A stretch of DNA of 64,000 bases, from NCBI GenBank assembly GCA_021819135.1, contig JAKASE010000002.1, forward strand, positions 62,001-126,000, given 5' to 3'. The first letter of the stretch is position 1; each line of letters begins with the position of its first letter. A program made the translations under genes and the position numbers. Source of the DNA: Thermoplasmata archaeon. GTDB lineage: Archaea > Thermoplasmatota > Thermoplasmata > Lutacidiplasmatales > UBA184. Shown one piece after another: positions 1 to 10,299 of the stretch. The notes under the pieces are model-generated. The model worked only from the letters and a program-made list of their open reading frames with translations. It was not told the origin of the DNA and searched no databases.

Positions 1-12
1 CGCTGATGCGTC

Positions 13-792
13 TCATCGGGCAGCGGGGGTTTCGCGTCTCTGATGTCCCTCCTCCGGCACCGCCGCTCTCCTCGTCCAAGCCGACGTAGCTCCGGGGTCG
101 GCGCCGGACACGCGCGCGTCCAGGCGGTCGACCAGGGGGCGGTACTGCGGCCCGGTTCCCCCCATCGGTCTCGTGGCGCCGACCGACCGAAGGATGCGGT
201 CGGCCACCGCACTTGGCGGACCCGATGCCGGGACGAAACATAGGCGCCCCGGCAGGAGCACAGCGTAGTCCTCGCGGTAGAACCGTCGCTCGAACTCCCC
301 GATGGACTCGTGGCGGCGCGCGAGGGACGGCGGGTGGCCGGTCGGGTCTCGGGCCACTCGGGCCCGCCGGGCGGCGCGGGGCAGGTCCAGATAGACCGTT
401 AGGTCCGGTAGCCCGAGCGGGGCGCGCTTGCGCCCCGGACCGATCGACGTGCGAAGGGCCCGCCACGGGCCCGGGGAGGCGGCCCCGGTCGCCACGAGCC
501 CGGCCGAGTAAGTGAGCGGGCCGAGGAACCCGGTGTCGGCGACGACCGTTCGGCCCCGGGCGCGGAGGGACCGGGCCTCGGCGAAGCGCCGCCGCTCCTC
601 GGCGAGGAGCCGCCGTTCGATCGCGAGCAGCGCCCGGTCGGAACGGAACGCGAGCGACGGGCGTCGCCGCAGCCGATCGTACGCCTCCGGGAGGAACGTC
701 CAGCCGAACCGCTCCGCGGCCGCCCGGGCGATCGTCGTCTTGCCGCTGCCCGACGGCCCCTCGAGGGCGAGGATGAGCGCTCGCGGCCGCAT
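13..792 (-). CDS. P-loop nucleoside/nucleotide kinase-like protein
   Basis: MRPRALILALEGPSGSGKTTIARAAAERFG has a Walker A (GPSGSGKTT); start taken at internal Met of the 13..846 ORF. Confidence 0.7.
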   Translation of the reverse strand: MRPRALILALEGPSGSGKTTIARAAAERFGWTFLPEAYDRLRRRPSLAFRSDRALLAIERRLLAEERRRFAEARSLRARGRTVVADTGFLGPLTYSAGLVATGAASPGPWRALRTSIGPGRKRAPLGLPDLTVYLDLPRAARRARVARDPTGHPPSLARRHESIGEFERRFYREDYAVLLPGRLCFVPASGPPSAVADRILRSVGATRPMGGTGPQYRPLVDRLDARVSGADPGATSAWTRRAAVPEEGHQRRETPAAR

Positions 793-881
793 GGGCACCC
801 CAGGACCGCACGACCCCGGGCCCAAAGGTTTGCCGGCCCGGCCCACCGTCTTTTTGACGCGGTACCGGTCTCTCCTCGCCC

Positions 882-2183
882 GTGACGTCCGAGGCCGGCA
901 CGGTCCGGACCGGAGGGACCCACCGGTTCGGCGCCCGGGTGCTCGAGGGGGAGACCTTGAGCGAGATCGCCCGGGAGATCGAGCGCACCGCGAGCGACCC
1001 GGAGGGGGTCGGCATCATGACCCGCAAGGGACGGGTCTTTCCCGTGCGCCTGGAGGGAGTGCCGCTCAAGGCGGCGCCGCTGTTGAAACAGGAGCTCCTC
1101 GCGGTTGGAGGCGACGTCGCGCACGCGCGCGGGGTCGCGGACCACTCGGTCGAGGCGACCCCCGCGGTCGTCCTCGCGACGTGGGGCCAGTACCAGCGCC
1201 TGCTGCCGAAGCTCAGGCGCCAGCCGTTCCGGCTGAGGGAGATCGCCGGCGAGATCGACCGGGTCCTGCGCGCCTACGTCGCCCACGGGCCGCGCACGGT
1301 CCGCGGGGCGCACCGCTCGATCGTGCTCGGGGACCGACCCCGGGTGATGGGAATCGTGAACGTGACCCCGGATTCGTTCTCCGACGGCGGCCGCTTCCTC
1401 GACCCGGACGCGGCCGTCGCCGAGGCGGAGCGGCAGGTGGCGGAGGGGGCGTCGGTCGTCGACGTCGGCGGGGAGTCGACGCGGCCGCACGCGGCCCCGG
1501 TCTCCCCCGACGCCGAGTGGTCCCGGGTCGGTCCGGTCCTCACCGCCCTCCACGGACGCCTCGAGGTGCCGATCTCGATCGACACACGCCACCCCGAGGT
1601 GGCGGCGAAGGCGGTCGATGCCGGCGCGGACATCGTCAACGACGTCGAAGGTCTCCGCTCCGACGCGATGCGGCGGGTCGTCGCGCGGACGGGGGCGGCG
1701 GTCGTGCTGATGCACATGCGGGGGACCCCCGCGACGATGCAGGACGACCTCGTCTACGACGATCTCCGCGGGGAGGTCTACGCCGGCCTCGCCGGGTCCA
1801 CGGACGCGGCGCTCGAGGCGGGGATCGCGGACGACCGGATACTGGTCGACCCGGGCCTCGGGTTCGGCAAGTCGGCCGAGCAGAGCCTCGAGCTCCTCGT
1901 CCACGCCGGAGAGTTCCGCGGGCTCGGCTTTCCGGTGGTCCTCGGGGCCTCCCGAAAGTCGTTCCTCGACGCGGTGCTCGGCGGGGGGACGAGGCCGCTC
2001 GACCGTCTCGAGGCCGGGATCGCGGCCGCGGTGATCGCGGCGGAGCGCGGCGTCGCCCTCGTGCGGACGCACGACGTCGGCCCGACGGTGCGCGCGCTCC
2101 GCCTGGTGGAGTCGACGCGCCGGCTCACGGAACACCCGCCGTCGAGCGGGGAGGCCCTCGCCTCGACGGAGCCGGATTCCTGA
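882..2183 (+). CDS. folP: Dihydropteroate synthase family protein (archaeal form with N-terminal extension)
   Basis: MGIVNVTPDSFSDGG, DVGGESTRPHA and DPGLGFGKS pterin-binding motifs; GTG start. Confidence 0.85.
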   Translation: MTSEAGTVRTGGTHRFGARVLEGETLSEIAREIERTASDPEGVGIMTRKGRVFPVRLEGVPLKAAPLLKQELLAVGGDVAHARGVADHSVEATPAVVLATWGQYQRLLPKLRRQPFRLREIAGEIDRVLRAYVAHGPRTVRGAHRSIVLGDRPRVMGIVNVTPDSFSDGGRFLDPDAAVAEAERQVAEGASVVDVGGESTRPHAAPVSPDAEWSRVGPVLTALHGRLEVPISIDTRHPEVAAKAVDAGADIVNDVEGLRSDAMRRVVARTGAAVVLMHMRGTPATMQDDLVYDDLRGEVYAGLAGSTDAALEAGIADDRILVDPGLGFGKSAEQSLELLVHAGEFRGLGFPVVLGASRKSFLDAVLGGGTRPLDRLEAGIAAAVIAAERGVALVRTHDVGPTVRALRLVESTRRLTEHPPSSGEALASTEPDS

Positions 2184-2196
2184 GCTCGGGGGATCG

Positions 2197-2382
2197 TCAC
2201 CCCGGGGGGAGGGTGCCTCCCTCATCGGGGACTTCGGTCTCGAAGACGAGCGAACCGACGTAGTCGCACTTCTGGCAGTGGTAGACCTGGCCGACGATCG
2301 ACCCCGCGACGAGGGCGATCTTCGACGAGCCGCACTGCGGGCAGAGGAGGACGGTCCTACCCTTCCGGGGGCGGCGACGCAT
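2197..2382 (-). CDS. Small zinc-ribbon protein (61 aa)
   Basis: [12 protein letters not shown]...[15 protein letters not shown], two CxxC knuckles; start overlaps 3' end of gyrA. Confidence 0.65.
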   Translation of the reverse strand: MRRRPRKGRTVLLCPQCGSSKIALVAGSIVGQVYHCQKCDYVGSLVFETEVPDEGGTLPPG

Positions 2383-5011
2383 CGTCCTCCTCCGGGTCCT
2401 CCTCGCTCTCGGCGTCGTCCCCCTCGCCGTCCTCGGACTCCTCTTCGTCGCCCGGATCGTCCTCCGGCTCCTCCTCGGGGGTCGGGCCGGGCTCGGCGGA
2501 GGGAGGCGCGGAGGAGGGGGGGTCGGCCGTGCCGGGGCTCTCGCCGTCGAGCGCGGGCGCGAGGACGACCGCGTCCCGGACGGTGTCGCTCTCATCGAGG
2601 CGGATGATGCGCACGCCAAGGGTATTGCGGGCCTGGGAACGGATCCCCTTCACCGCCATCCGGATCGTGATCCCGTGCTCGGTCGTCACGAGGAGCTCGG
2701 AGTCGTCGGTCGTCGGGAGGACGGCGACGACCGTGCCGTTGCGACCACCGGTCCGGATCGTCCGGACCCCCTTCGCCCCGCGGCGCGTGCGACGGTAGTC
2801 GTCGGTCGGGCTCCGCTTGCCGTAGCCGGTCGTCGTGAGGGAGAGGAGCGTCGGGTAGTTCGCGTTCGCCGGTGCCATCGCGACCACCCGGTCCCCCTTC
2901 TCCGAAGAGAGCCGGACCCCGATGACCCCGTACGTCGCCCGCCCCATCGGGCGGATCTCCGAGATCGGGAAGCGTACGAGCTGACCGGACTGGGTCGCGA
3001 GGACGATCTCGGTCCCGGGGTCGGTGACCAGCACGACGTCGACGAGCTCGTCCCCCTCCTCGAGGAGGACCGCCTGGATCCCGCTCACCCGGATGTGCTG
3101 GAACTCGTCGAGCGTCGTCCGCTTGACCGTCCCGCGGCGCGTCGCGAAGACGAGCGAGCCGTCGGTCGCGAGGTCCCGCAGCGGGAGCAGCGTGCCGACC
3201 CGCTCGCCGTCCTTCAGGCGGGGAAGGAGGTTGATGATCGCCTTCCCCTTGGAGTGGCGGCTCCCTTCGGGGAGCTCGTAGGACTTGAGCCGGTAGACCC
3301 GGCCGAGGTTCGTGAAGAACAGGATGTTGTCATGGGTGCGCGTCACGAAGGTCCGGATGACGTAGTCCTCCTCCTTCGTCTCCATCTGGACGAGGCCGCG
3401 GCCGCCCCGGCGCTGACGCCGGTACTGGTCGAGCGGGAGGCGCTTCACGTACCCGTCGCGCGTCACGAGGACGACGACGTCGGTGTCCGGGATCAGGTCC
3501 TCGAGCGTTCGCTCGGTGAACGCGGGGACGATCCGGGTCCGGCGGGCGTCCCCGAACCGGGCCTTGAGGTCGGTGAGCTCCTCGACGATGAGCCCGTCGA
3601 GGAGCGCCGCGGACGCGAGGATCTCCCGGAGGTGGCGGGCGAGCGACTCCTTCTCCGCCTTCTCCTTCTCGACCGACTCGCGTTCGAGGGCGGTGAGGCG
3701 CGCGAGACGCATGTCGAGGATCGCCTTCGCCTGCTCGCTCGACAGGAGGAACTTCCCCATCAGGCTCGTCTCGGCGACCGGGGCGTCGCGCGAGCGGCGG
3801 ATGATCCGGATCACCTCGTCGATGTGGTCGATCGCGGTCAGGAACCCCTCGAGGAGGTGGAGACGCTCCTCCGCCTTCCGTAGGTCGAACCGGGTACGCC
3901 GCGTGAGCGTCGCCCGGCGGTGCTGGAGGTGGATCGTGAGGAGCTCCTTGATCGGCAGGACGCGTGGGCGGTCGTCGACGAGGCAGAGATTGTTGATCCC
4001 GAAGCTCGTCTCGAGCGGGGTGTGCTCGTAGAGGCGGTTGAGGACGATCTCTTCGGGGACCCCCCGCCTCAGCTCGAGGACGACGCTCGTGCCCTGCCGG
4101 TCGGACTCGTCCCGGAGGTCGGTGACGCCGTCGATTCGCTTGGTCTTGACGAGATCGGCGATCAGCTGGAGGAGATCGGCCTTGTTCACCTCGTACGGGA
4201 TCTCGGTGATCACGACCTCTTCCTTGTCGCCGCGCTCGCGCGGCTCGGCGGCCCCGCGCAGGTGGACCATCCCGCGGCCGGTCTCGTACGCCTCGCGGAT
4301 CCCCTCGCTCGAGAGGAACCCGCCGGTCGGGAAGTCCGGCCCGGGGAGGACCTTCATGATCTCGTCGAGGGAGGCGTCGGGCTTCCGCAGTAGGAGCAGG
4401 AGCGCGTCGACGACCTCGCCGAGATTGTGCGGCGGCATGTTGGTCGCCATGCCGACCGCGATCCCGGCGGAGCCGTTCACGAGGAGATTCGGGATCTTCG
4501 AGGGGAGGAAGTTCGGCTGCTTCAGCGTCCCGTCGAAGTTGTCGGTCCAATCGACGGTCTCCTTCTCGATGTCGAGGAGCATCTCCTCGGCGAGGGCGCT
4601 CAGGCGGGCCTCGGTGTACCGCATCGCCGCCGGCGTGTCCCCGTCGATCGACCCGAAGTTCCCCTGGCCGTCGATCAGGGGGTAGCGCAGGCTGAACGTC
4701 TGCGCCATCCGCACAAGGGCGTCGTAGACCGCGATGTCCCCATGGGGGTGGTACTTGCCGAGGACCTCCCCGACGGTCCGCGCGCTCTTGCGGTAGGCGC
4801 GGTCGTGGGTCGCCCCCGACTCCCACATCGACCAGAGGATGCGGCGCTGGACCGGCTTCAGGCCGTCCCGGGCGAGCGGGAGGGCCCGCCCGACGATGAC
4901 GCTCATCGCGTAGTCGATGTACGAGCGCTCCATCTCGCCCTCGAGCGGATGGTCATGGATCTTGTCGACCGGCGCCGTCGGCTCCGGGGCGGCCGGAGGG
5001 GTCCCGCTCAT
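2357..5011 (-). CDS. gyrA: DNA gyrase subunit A
   Basis: [53 protein letters not shown] (catalytic Tyr); GyrA-box QRRGGRG; acidic C-terminal tail. Confidence 0.95.
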   Translation of the reverse strand: MSGTPPAAPEPTAPVDKIHDHPLEGEMERSYIDYAMSVIVGRALPLARDGLKPVQRRILWSMWESGATHDRAYRKSARTVGEVLGKYHPHGDIAVYDALVRMAQTFSLRYPLIDGQGNFGSIDGDTPAAMRYTEARLSALAEEMLLDIEKETVDWTDNFDGTLKQPNFLPSKIPNLLVNGSAGIAVGMATNMPPHNLGEVVDALLLLLRKPDASLDEIMKVLPGPDFPTGGFLSSEGIREAYETGRGMVHLRGAAEPRERGDKEEVVITEIPYEVNKADLLQLIADLVKTKRIDGVTDLRDESDRQGTSVVLELRRGVPEEIVLNRLYEHTPLETSFGINNLCLVDDRPRVLPIKELLTIHLQHRRATLTRRTRFDLRKAEERLHLLEGFLTAIDHIDEVIRIIRRSRDAPVAETSLMGKFLLSSEQAKAILDMRLARLTALERESVEKEKAEKESLARHLREILASAALLDGLIVEELTDLKARFGDARRTRIVPAFTERTLEDLIPDTDVVVLVTRDGYVKRLPLDQYRRQRRGGRGLVQMETKEEDYVIRTFVTRTHDNILFFTNLGRVYRLKSYELPEGSRHSKGKAIINLLPRLKDGERVGTLLPLRDLATDGSLVFATRRGTVKRTTLDEFQHIRVSGIQAVLLEEGDELVDVVLVTDPGTEIVLATQSGQLVRFPISEIRPMGRATYGVIGVRLSSEKGDRVVAMAPANANYPTLLSLTTTGYGKRSPTDDYRRTRRGAKGVRTIRTGGRNGTVVAVLPTTDDSELLVTTEHGITIRMAVKGIRSQARNTLGVRIIRLDESDTVRDAVVLAPALDGESPGTADPPSSAPPSAEPGPTPEEEPEDDPGDEEESEDGEGDDAESEEDPEEDDASPPPEG

Positions 5012-6405
5012 GCGAACCCCGACGCGGCCCCGTGCGCCTGTTCCTCGAGGGCCCGATCGGCCGCTGCGAGGAACGCCTCCCGGGTGCCCGCCGGGATCGT
5101 CGCCCCACTCGCGACCCGGTGTCCCCCGCCCTCGCCGCCGACCGACGCGGCCGCGGTCCGGCACACCGCCGAGAGGTCGAGGCCGCGGCCGACCTGCTTC
5201 AGGGTCCCCCGGGCGCTCAGCCGGATCGGTTCCGATCCCAGCTCGGAGAAGACGAAAACGGGCCGGTCCGGCGGAAGGAGGTAGTTCATCGCAAGTCCTG
5301 CCTGAGTGCCCGCGAGCGTCGTGTCCGGGCTCGCGAACCAGCGAAGGAATCGCAGCGCATTAACTCCGCCGTCCTCGAGACGCCGCAGCCCGTTGAGGAT
5401 CCCGCTCCGCCAGGACTCTTCAGCGGACTGGGCGCGCCCGGCCGCCCGGAGATCACCGAGGGCGAAGGCGATCCCGATCCCCGGGGTCCCGGCCCGACCG
5501 CAGGCGTTCTGGAGGTTCGCGAGCTCTTCCGCATCGCGTCCGAGCGAGGGGACCCACCACCGCTCCTGGTCGAGGATCGCCGCGAACTCCGGGGCCACGC
5601 CCGACTCGGCGAGACGGCTCTTGAGCGCGGTGGCAAGCCGTGCCGAGTCCGGCTCGGCGAGGTCCGCGGGTGGGGTCGCGGGGTCGAGCCCGATCGACCG
5701 GAGGAACGCATCCGCCGCCTCCGGCCGCCCCGAGAGGCCCCGGAAGAACGGATCGATGCTGTGGGCCAGCGCGGCCCCGAGGCCCGCGCCGAAGAGGGCG
5801 AGGCCCCGGCGCCGGACGAGGACCGATCGGCGCACCGCCTCCTCGACCAGCGTGGCGTTCAGCCCCCGGAAGCCGCCCACGTGCTGACGGTCGGCGATCG
5901 CCCCAGAGAGCCCCCACGGGGCATTGTCCCAGTTCGTGGGGTCGAGGAAGACCGTGAAGAGCCAGGTGAGGGTCGAGGCGGACATCTCGCTCATCCCGTC
6001 GACCCCCCAGTCGAGCGGGTTCACGAACGCGACGTGCTCCGGGAGGGGTGGCGGCTGCGGGACCCCGGGATAGCGGTGATGGTCGAGGATGACCACCGGG
6101 TGGGGATGGCGGGCGAAAACGTCGAGCCAGCTCGAGCCGGTATCCACGACCAGGATCGGACCCGAGGTCGCCCCGGTCAGAGCAGCGACGCGTTCCCGCT
6201 CGACGCCGACGAGCGCTGTCGCCTGGACCGGGTACCCGAGCCTCGTGAGGGCGCGGACCGCTCCGGAGGCGCTCGCAACGCCGTCCCCGTCGTAGTGGTA
6301 GATCACTCGCCAGCGACGGGGGTGGCCGAGCACGAGACGGCGGGCCCGCGCGAACTCCTCGGTGTAGCGGGGATCCGAAACGAAGGCATCCGGCCCGGAG
6401 GCCAT
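5008..6405 (-). CDS. DHH-family phosphoesterase/RecJ-like nuclease
   Basis: [14 protein letters not shown] and [11 protein letters not shown] motifs; follows S15 and overlaps gyrA by 4 nt. Confidence 0.85.
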   Translation of the reverse strand: MASGPDAFVSDPRYTEEFARARRLVLGHPRRWRVIYHYDGDGVASASGAVRALTRLGYPVQATALVGVERERVAALTGATSGPILVVDTGSSWLDVFARHPHPVVILDHHRYPGVPQPPPLPEHVAFVNPLDWGVDGMSEMSASTLTWLFTVFLDPTNWDNAPWGLSGAIADRQHVGGFRGLNATLVEEAVRRSVLVRRRGLALFGAGLGAALAHSIDPFFRGLSGRPEAADAFLRSIGLDPATPPADLAEPDSARLATALKSRLAESGVAPEFAAILDQERWWVPSLGRDAEELANLQNACGRAGTPGIGIAFALGDLRAAGRAQSAEESWRSGILNGLRRLEDGGVNALRFLRWFASPDTTLAGTQAGLAMNYLLPPDRPVFVFSELGSEPIRLSARGTLKQVGRGLDLSAVCRTAAASVGGEGGGHRVASGATIPAGTREAFLAAADRALEEQAHGAASGFA

Positions 6406-6860
6406 CACTCCACCTGGAGCGCCGCCCCCGCAGCCGAGTATCGCCAGTTCTCGGGGATCCGTCGGCGCTGCCGATAGTAGCGGGCGAGGCGGCGGATCCG
6501 AGATTCCATCAGCGACAGTCCGCGGCGGTTCGCGAGGTCCTTCGGGTGGGTCTGGAGGTGGCGCTGGAGGTGGACGACGCGCTTCAGGAGCGCCTGGAGA
6601 TCGTCGGGGATGTCGGGGCGGAGCCCGTTCTCGGCGAGGAGCGGGACGAGCCGCTTGCCCGTGATCGCGCGGACCGACGGCACGCCGAAGGAGTCCCGGA
6701 GGTTCTGCCCGACCTGCGCGGCGGGGACCCCGGTCTTCGCGAGCTGGACCGCTTGGGCCACGACCTCTTCGGAAGAGACCGACACCCACTCCGGCTTCGT
6801 CAGCGGGTACGGTCGGTGCGAGCCCGACTTACCCTTCCGGCCGGAGTGTATTCGCGACAT
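6405..6860 (-). CDS. rps15: 30S ribosomal protein S15 (archaeal type)
   Basis: MSRIHSGRKGKSGSHRP...LMESRIRRLARYYRQRRRIPENWRY is typical archaeal uS15. Confidence 0.95.
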   Translation of the reverse strand: MSRIHSGRKGKSGSHRPYPLTKPEWVSVSSEEVVAQAVQLAKTGVPAAQVGQNLRDSFGVPSVRAITGKRLVPLLAENGLRPDIPDDLQALLKRVVHLQRHLQTHPKDLANRRGLSLMESRIRRLARYYRQRRRIPENWRYSAAGAALQVE

Positions 6861-6940
6861 GGGGAGGCGGGGACACGTGTTCCCTACTTAAACGTAGCCG
6901 ATTTGACCGCACGGTCCCGGACGCCCGTCCGACCCCGGGA

Positions 6941-7279
6941 TCAGGCGATCCGGTCGGGGTCCTGCACCGATTCGAGCAGGAACTTCTTCCCCTCGGCGGT
7001 GATGTGGTAGCGGACCCGCCCTCCGTTGGCGTGGGGGGCCGGTCCCGTGCCCCGCATCGCCTCGACCAGGCGATTGCGGAGCAGGAGCCCGAGGACGACC
7101 GGGATCTTCACATGGTCCTTCTCGATCGCCCAGAAGCGGGTCAGGAGGCGCTCGAGGTCGGGGAGCTCGAGGGATTGGTCGGCCAGCCGCCCTTCGTGCA
7201 GCGACTCCACGCGATTCAGTTGCTGGAGCACGGCGACGAGCGTCGCTCGGGTCGGATCCGGCCGTTCGCGCATCGCCAT
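6941..7279 (-). CDS. Small winged-helix-like protein, paralog of next gene
   Basis: 112 aa ORF with clean start; shares QLNR, LEL, and RV..IT..GK.LL pattern with 7337..7675. Confidence 0.6.
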   Translation of the reverse strand: MAMRERPDPTRATLVAVLQQLNRVESLHEGRLADQSLELPDLERLLTRFWAIEKDHVKIPVVLGLLLRNRLVEAMRGTGPAPHANGGRVRYHITAEGKKFLLESVQDPDRIA

Positions 7280-7336
7280 TGGGCCTGTCTACGTCGGCCT
7301 CCCCTACTTAATCGAGTCGACGGTCGAGCCCCAGGG

Positions 7337-7675
7337 TCAGTCGACCCGGTTCGTCCGGGCGAGCCGGTCGAGCAGGTAGGTCTTGCCCGCGGTCGTGATC
7401 GTGAACCGGGAGCCGATGACCCGACCGCGGTCCCAGGCGTACTCGGGGTCGTCGCGGAGCTGGGCGAGGCCGTTCCCGACGAGCACGCCGACCGCCCGGG
7501 CGACGTCCGGGGTCGAGAGCCCGGCATGGCCCTGGCGCGCGAGCATGTGATGGAGCTCCTCGAGCTCGAGCCCTTCTCCGTCCGGCTCCTCCATCTCGGC
7601 CCGGTTGAGCTGGCGGAGGATCTCCACCATCTCGGCCCGGAGCTCCGCGGCCTCCTCCCGGGCGGGCCCGTCCAT
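7337..7675 (-). CDS. Small winged-helix-like protein, paralog of previous gene
   Basis: MDGPAREEAAELRAEMVEILRQLNRAEM...ITTAGKTYLLDRLARTNRVD, also 112 aa. Confidence 0.6.
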   Translation of the reverse strand: MDGPAREEAAELRAEMVEILRQLNRAEMEEPDGEGLELEELHHMLARQGHAGLSTPDVARAVGVLVGNGLAQLRDDPEYAWDRGRVIGSRFTITTAGKTYLLDRLARTNRVD

Positions 7676-7765
7676 CGCGGCCGGTTCGCCCGGGGAGCTA
7701 GATGAACATATCCGTGCACGCGGCCGCGCCCTTTTTAGTGCGTCCGCGGTAACTACAGGGCAGTC

Positions 7766-8074
7766 ATGGCCTGTACCTGCCGCACTCCGGCCCGGTGCCC
7801 CATCTGCAACACCCCGGTCCGGATACCGCTCACGAACCTCGAGAACGCCGCGGGCGCGGCGATCCTCGTCGACCGGTTCGCGCGACGGGACTCGTCGACC
7901 TCGCGCGAGGGCCTCCGCCGGCTCATCGAGGGATGGGGGAACTGCCCGTCCTGCGGTCACTCGATCCACTTCGAGCATTCCCGCTCGTGCGTCGCCGAGG
8001 CATTGAGCACCGCCGGCATCCCGCTCGCCGAACGGGAGTCGCTCCTGTCGAAGATCACCTTCCCCGAAGGCTAG
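7766..8074 (+). CDS. Small Cys-rich zinc-binding protein
   Basis: MACTCRTPARCPICNTP...GNCPSCGHSIHFEHSRSC. Confidence 0.6.
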   Translation: MACTCRTPARCPICNTPVRIPLTNLENAAGAAILVDRFARRDSSTSREGLRRLIEGWGNCPSCGHSIHFEHSRSCVAEALSTAGIPLAERESLLSKITFPEG

Positions 8075-8089
8075 GCAGGGCGACCGACG

Positions 8090-9241
8090 ATGGCCGGGAA
8101 CGACGAGTTCGTAGTCACCCCGTACGAGGTGAAGGGCCGTATCGACTACGAGCGGCTGCGCGAGCAGTTCGGAACCCAGCCGGTGACCCCCGAGCTCCTC
8201 GCGAAGGTCCACCACATCGCGGGCGGGGACCTCCCGCCGGCGCTCGCCCGGGGGATCTATTACTCCCACCGCGATCTGCCGGCGCTCCTCGACGGGTTCG
8301 CGAACGGCAAGCCGTTCTTCCTGTACTCCGGCCGGGGTCCCTCCGGGCCGCTCCACACCTCCCACCTCCTCCAGTTCTCTCTCTGCCAGTGGTTCCAGAA
8401 GCGCCTCGGCGTGCCGATGTACATCCAGATCACGGACGACGAGAAGTTCTGGTCGAGCAAGTCCGGCCTCTCGCGCGACGAGACGGTCCAGTGGGGGCTC
8501 GAGAACCTCACCGACATTCTCGCCCTCGGGTTCGATCCGAAGCGGACGTTCACGTTCTTCGACTCCCGTTCGATCGCCGCGATGTACCCGCTCGCGGTCC
8601 GCATCGCCCGCAAGATCCCCTACTCGACCGTGAAGGCGGTCTTCGGCTTCGAGCCGAGCATGAACATCGGGCTCGTCTTCTATACGGCCCTGCAGACCGT
8701 GCCGGCGTTCTGGCCGTCGTGGGCCGAGGGTCGGTCGATCCCCTGCCTCATCCCGTGCGGGATCGACCAGGACCCGCACTTCCGGGTCTCCCGCGACATC
8801 GCCGAGGGGATGGGCTTCCCGAAGCCGGCGCTCCTCCACAGCCAGATGGTCCCCGGGCTCCTCGGCGACTCGGTGATGTCGACCACGGGGGACCGCGCCG
8901 ACAACGCGCTGTTCCTGAACGACCCGCCCGAGACGGTCGACCGGAAGGTCCGCAACGCCTTCACCGGCGGGCGGGCGACGGTCGAGGAGCAGCGTCGCCT
9001 CGGGGCCAATCCCGAGATCTGCTCGGTGTGGGCGCTGTGGCGAACGCAGTTCGCCGAGACGAACGCGAAGTTCTCGGAGATCACCGAGGGGTGCCGTTCG
9101 GGCCGTCTTCTCTGCGGGGAGTGCAAGTCGCAGGTGCTCGAGCGGATCCACCGGTTCTACCGGTCCCACGCGGCGGCGCGCGCCCAGGCGGCCGAATGGG
9201 CGGAATCGACCATCCTGACCTCCGCCCCGCGGCCGCTGTAG
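8090..9241 (+). CDS. trpS: Tryptophanyl-tRNA synthetase (archaeal/eukaryotic type)
   Basis: FFLYSGRGPSGPLHTSHLL...YIQITDDEKFW...PCGIDQDPHFRVSRDIA...VMSTTGDRADNALFLND. Confidence 0.9.
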   Translation: MAGNDEFVVTPYEVKGRIDYERLREQFGTQPVTPELLAKVHHIAGGDLPPALARGIYYSHRDLPALLDGFANGKPFFLYSGRGPSGPLHTSHLLQFSLCQWFQKRLGVPMYIQITDDEKFWSSKSGLSRDETVQWGLENLTDILALGFDPKRTFTFFDSRSIAAMYPLAVRIARKIPYSTVKAVFGFEPSMNIGLVFYTALQTVPAFWPSWAEGRSIPCLIPCGIDQDPHFRVSRDIAEGMGFPKPALLHSQMVPGLLGDSVMSTTGDRADNALFLNDPPETVDRKVRNAFTGGRATVEEQRRLGANPEICSVWALWRTQFAETNAKFSEITEGCRSGRLLCGECKSQVLERIHRFYRSHAAARAQAAEWAESTILTSAPRPL

Positions 9242-9271
9242 TCCCCGGGACGGGAAGACCGCCGGGCGTCC

Positions 9272-10018
9272 CTACCCGACCTCGAGTCGCCGCTCCGGCC
9301 GTCGGTCCTTGCGGTCCTCGGGCCCGTGCGGGCCGGGGTAGCGGGGCCGCTCGGGGATCTCCGGGCCCCCCTGCACCGCGGTCAGGAGGCGGAGCATCGG
9401 ATGGAACAGCGAGTGCTGAGCGCGCTCGGGATCGAGGGTGTAGGCGCGCTCGTACGCCGCGATCGCCTCCTCCTCCTCGCCGAGGCTAAGCAGGCTGAGC
9501 GCGAGCTCGATCCAGCTCTTCGCCTCCCGGCCCCCCTCCCGTTCGCCGGCCTCGCGGACGTGGTCATCCGAGATCGGAGGCTCCCCGCGCCGGGGCTCGT
9601 CGTCCCGGGGGCCCTCTCGCGACAGGACGAGCGAGCGCTCGAACGCCGCGGTCGCCGCCGTCTCGTCCCCGGACTCGGCGAGCGCGACCCCGAGGCGGTG
9701 CCAGGCGACCAGGTCCGCCGGCGCCAGCGCGACCGCCCGACGGTAGGCGCTCGCCGCCTCGGTCCACTCCTCCCGCAGCGACCGGGCGACGCCGAGATGG
9801 AACCACGCCTCCGGGTTCTGGGGGGCGAGCCCGACCGCGCGCGCCAGCGCCGCCTCGGCCTCGATGGCCTGACCGGTGTGGGCGAGGCAGACCCCGTAGT
9901 ACGACCACGCGGCGGCGTTCGTCGGTTCTTCTCGGACCGCGTCCCGGAACGCCCGGACCGCGTCCACGTAGTTCCGACGCAAGAAGTAATGGACCCCGAG
10001 GTCGAAACGCTGGCTCAC
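9272..10018 (-). CDS. TPR-repeat protein
   Basis: Repeated TPR consensus: AWSYYGVCLAHTGQAIEAEAALARAVGLAPQNPEAWFHLGVA. Confidence 0.85.
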   Translation of the reverse strand: MSQRFDLGVHYFLRRNYVDAVRAFRDAVREEPTNAAAWSYYGVCLAHTGQAIEAEAALARAVGLAPQNPEAWFHLGVARSLREEWTEAASAYRRAVALAPADLVAWHRLGVALAESGDETAATAAFERSLVLSREGPRDDEPRRGEPPISDDHVREAGEREGGREAKSWIELALSLLSLGEEEEAIAAYERAYTLDPERAQHSLFHPMLRLLTAVQGGPEIPERPRYPGPHGPEDRKDRRPERRLEVG

Positions 10019-10140
10019 ACCCGGTACCGCGAGGGGGACGGAGTCCGCTCGGAAAAGGCTGCCGCACGGGTCCCGGGTCCCGGGTCCCCGCCGACCCCCG
10101 TGCTAGAGCCCCCCTCACTCCCCCGGCGCCCGCCACCGGG

Positions 10141-10147
10141 CTTATAT
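10141..10147 (+). promoter_or_regulatory. TATA-box-like element for the OB-fold/SSB gene
   Basis: cttatat in a GC-rich intergenic region, about 155 nt upstream of ATG 10300. Confidence 0.45.
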
Positions 10148-10299
10148 CCCCCCGCGGGTCCTATGGGTTCGAGGAATCGACAGAGCCCAGCCCAATCGAG
10201 CGTCCTGCCCGTCCTGATTCTTGCGACGAGGGTTCGCGCGACGAGTCTCGCTCCAAGGTTCCTCGCAACGCGAAACGCGAACCCAAGAGGCGAAACGAG

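Noticed and set aside
399-2225. 608 aa minus ORF over folP-like gene
   Set aside because: Low-complexity antisense shadow; the plus frame carries DHPS motifs.
3330-4826. 498 aa ORF in alternate minus frame of gyrA
   Set aside because: Arg/Pro-rich frame-shifted shadow of gyrA.
10160-10200. tRNA-like gggttcgaggaatcgac
   Set aside because: T-loop resemblance only; no acceptor or anticodon stems around it.
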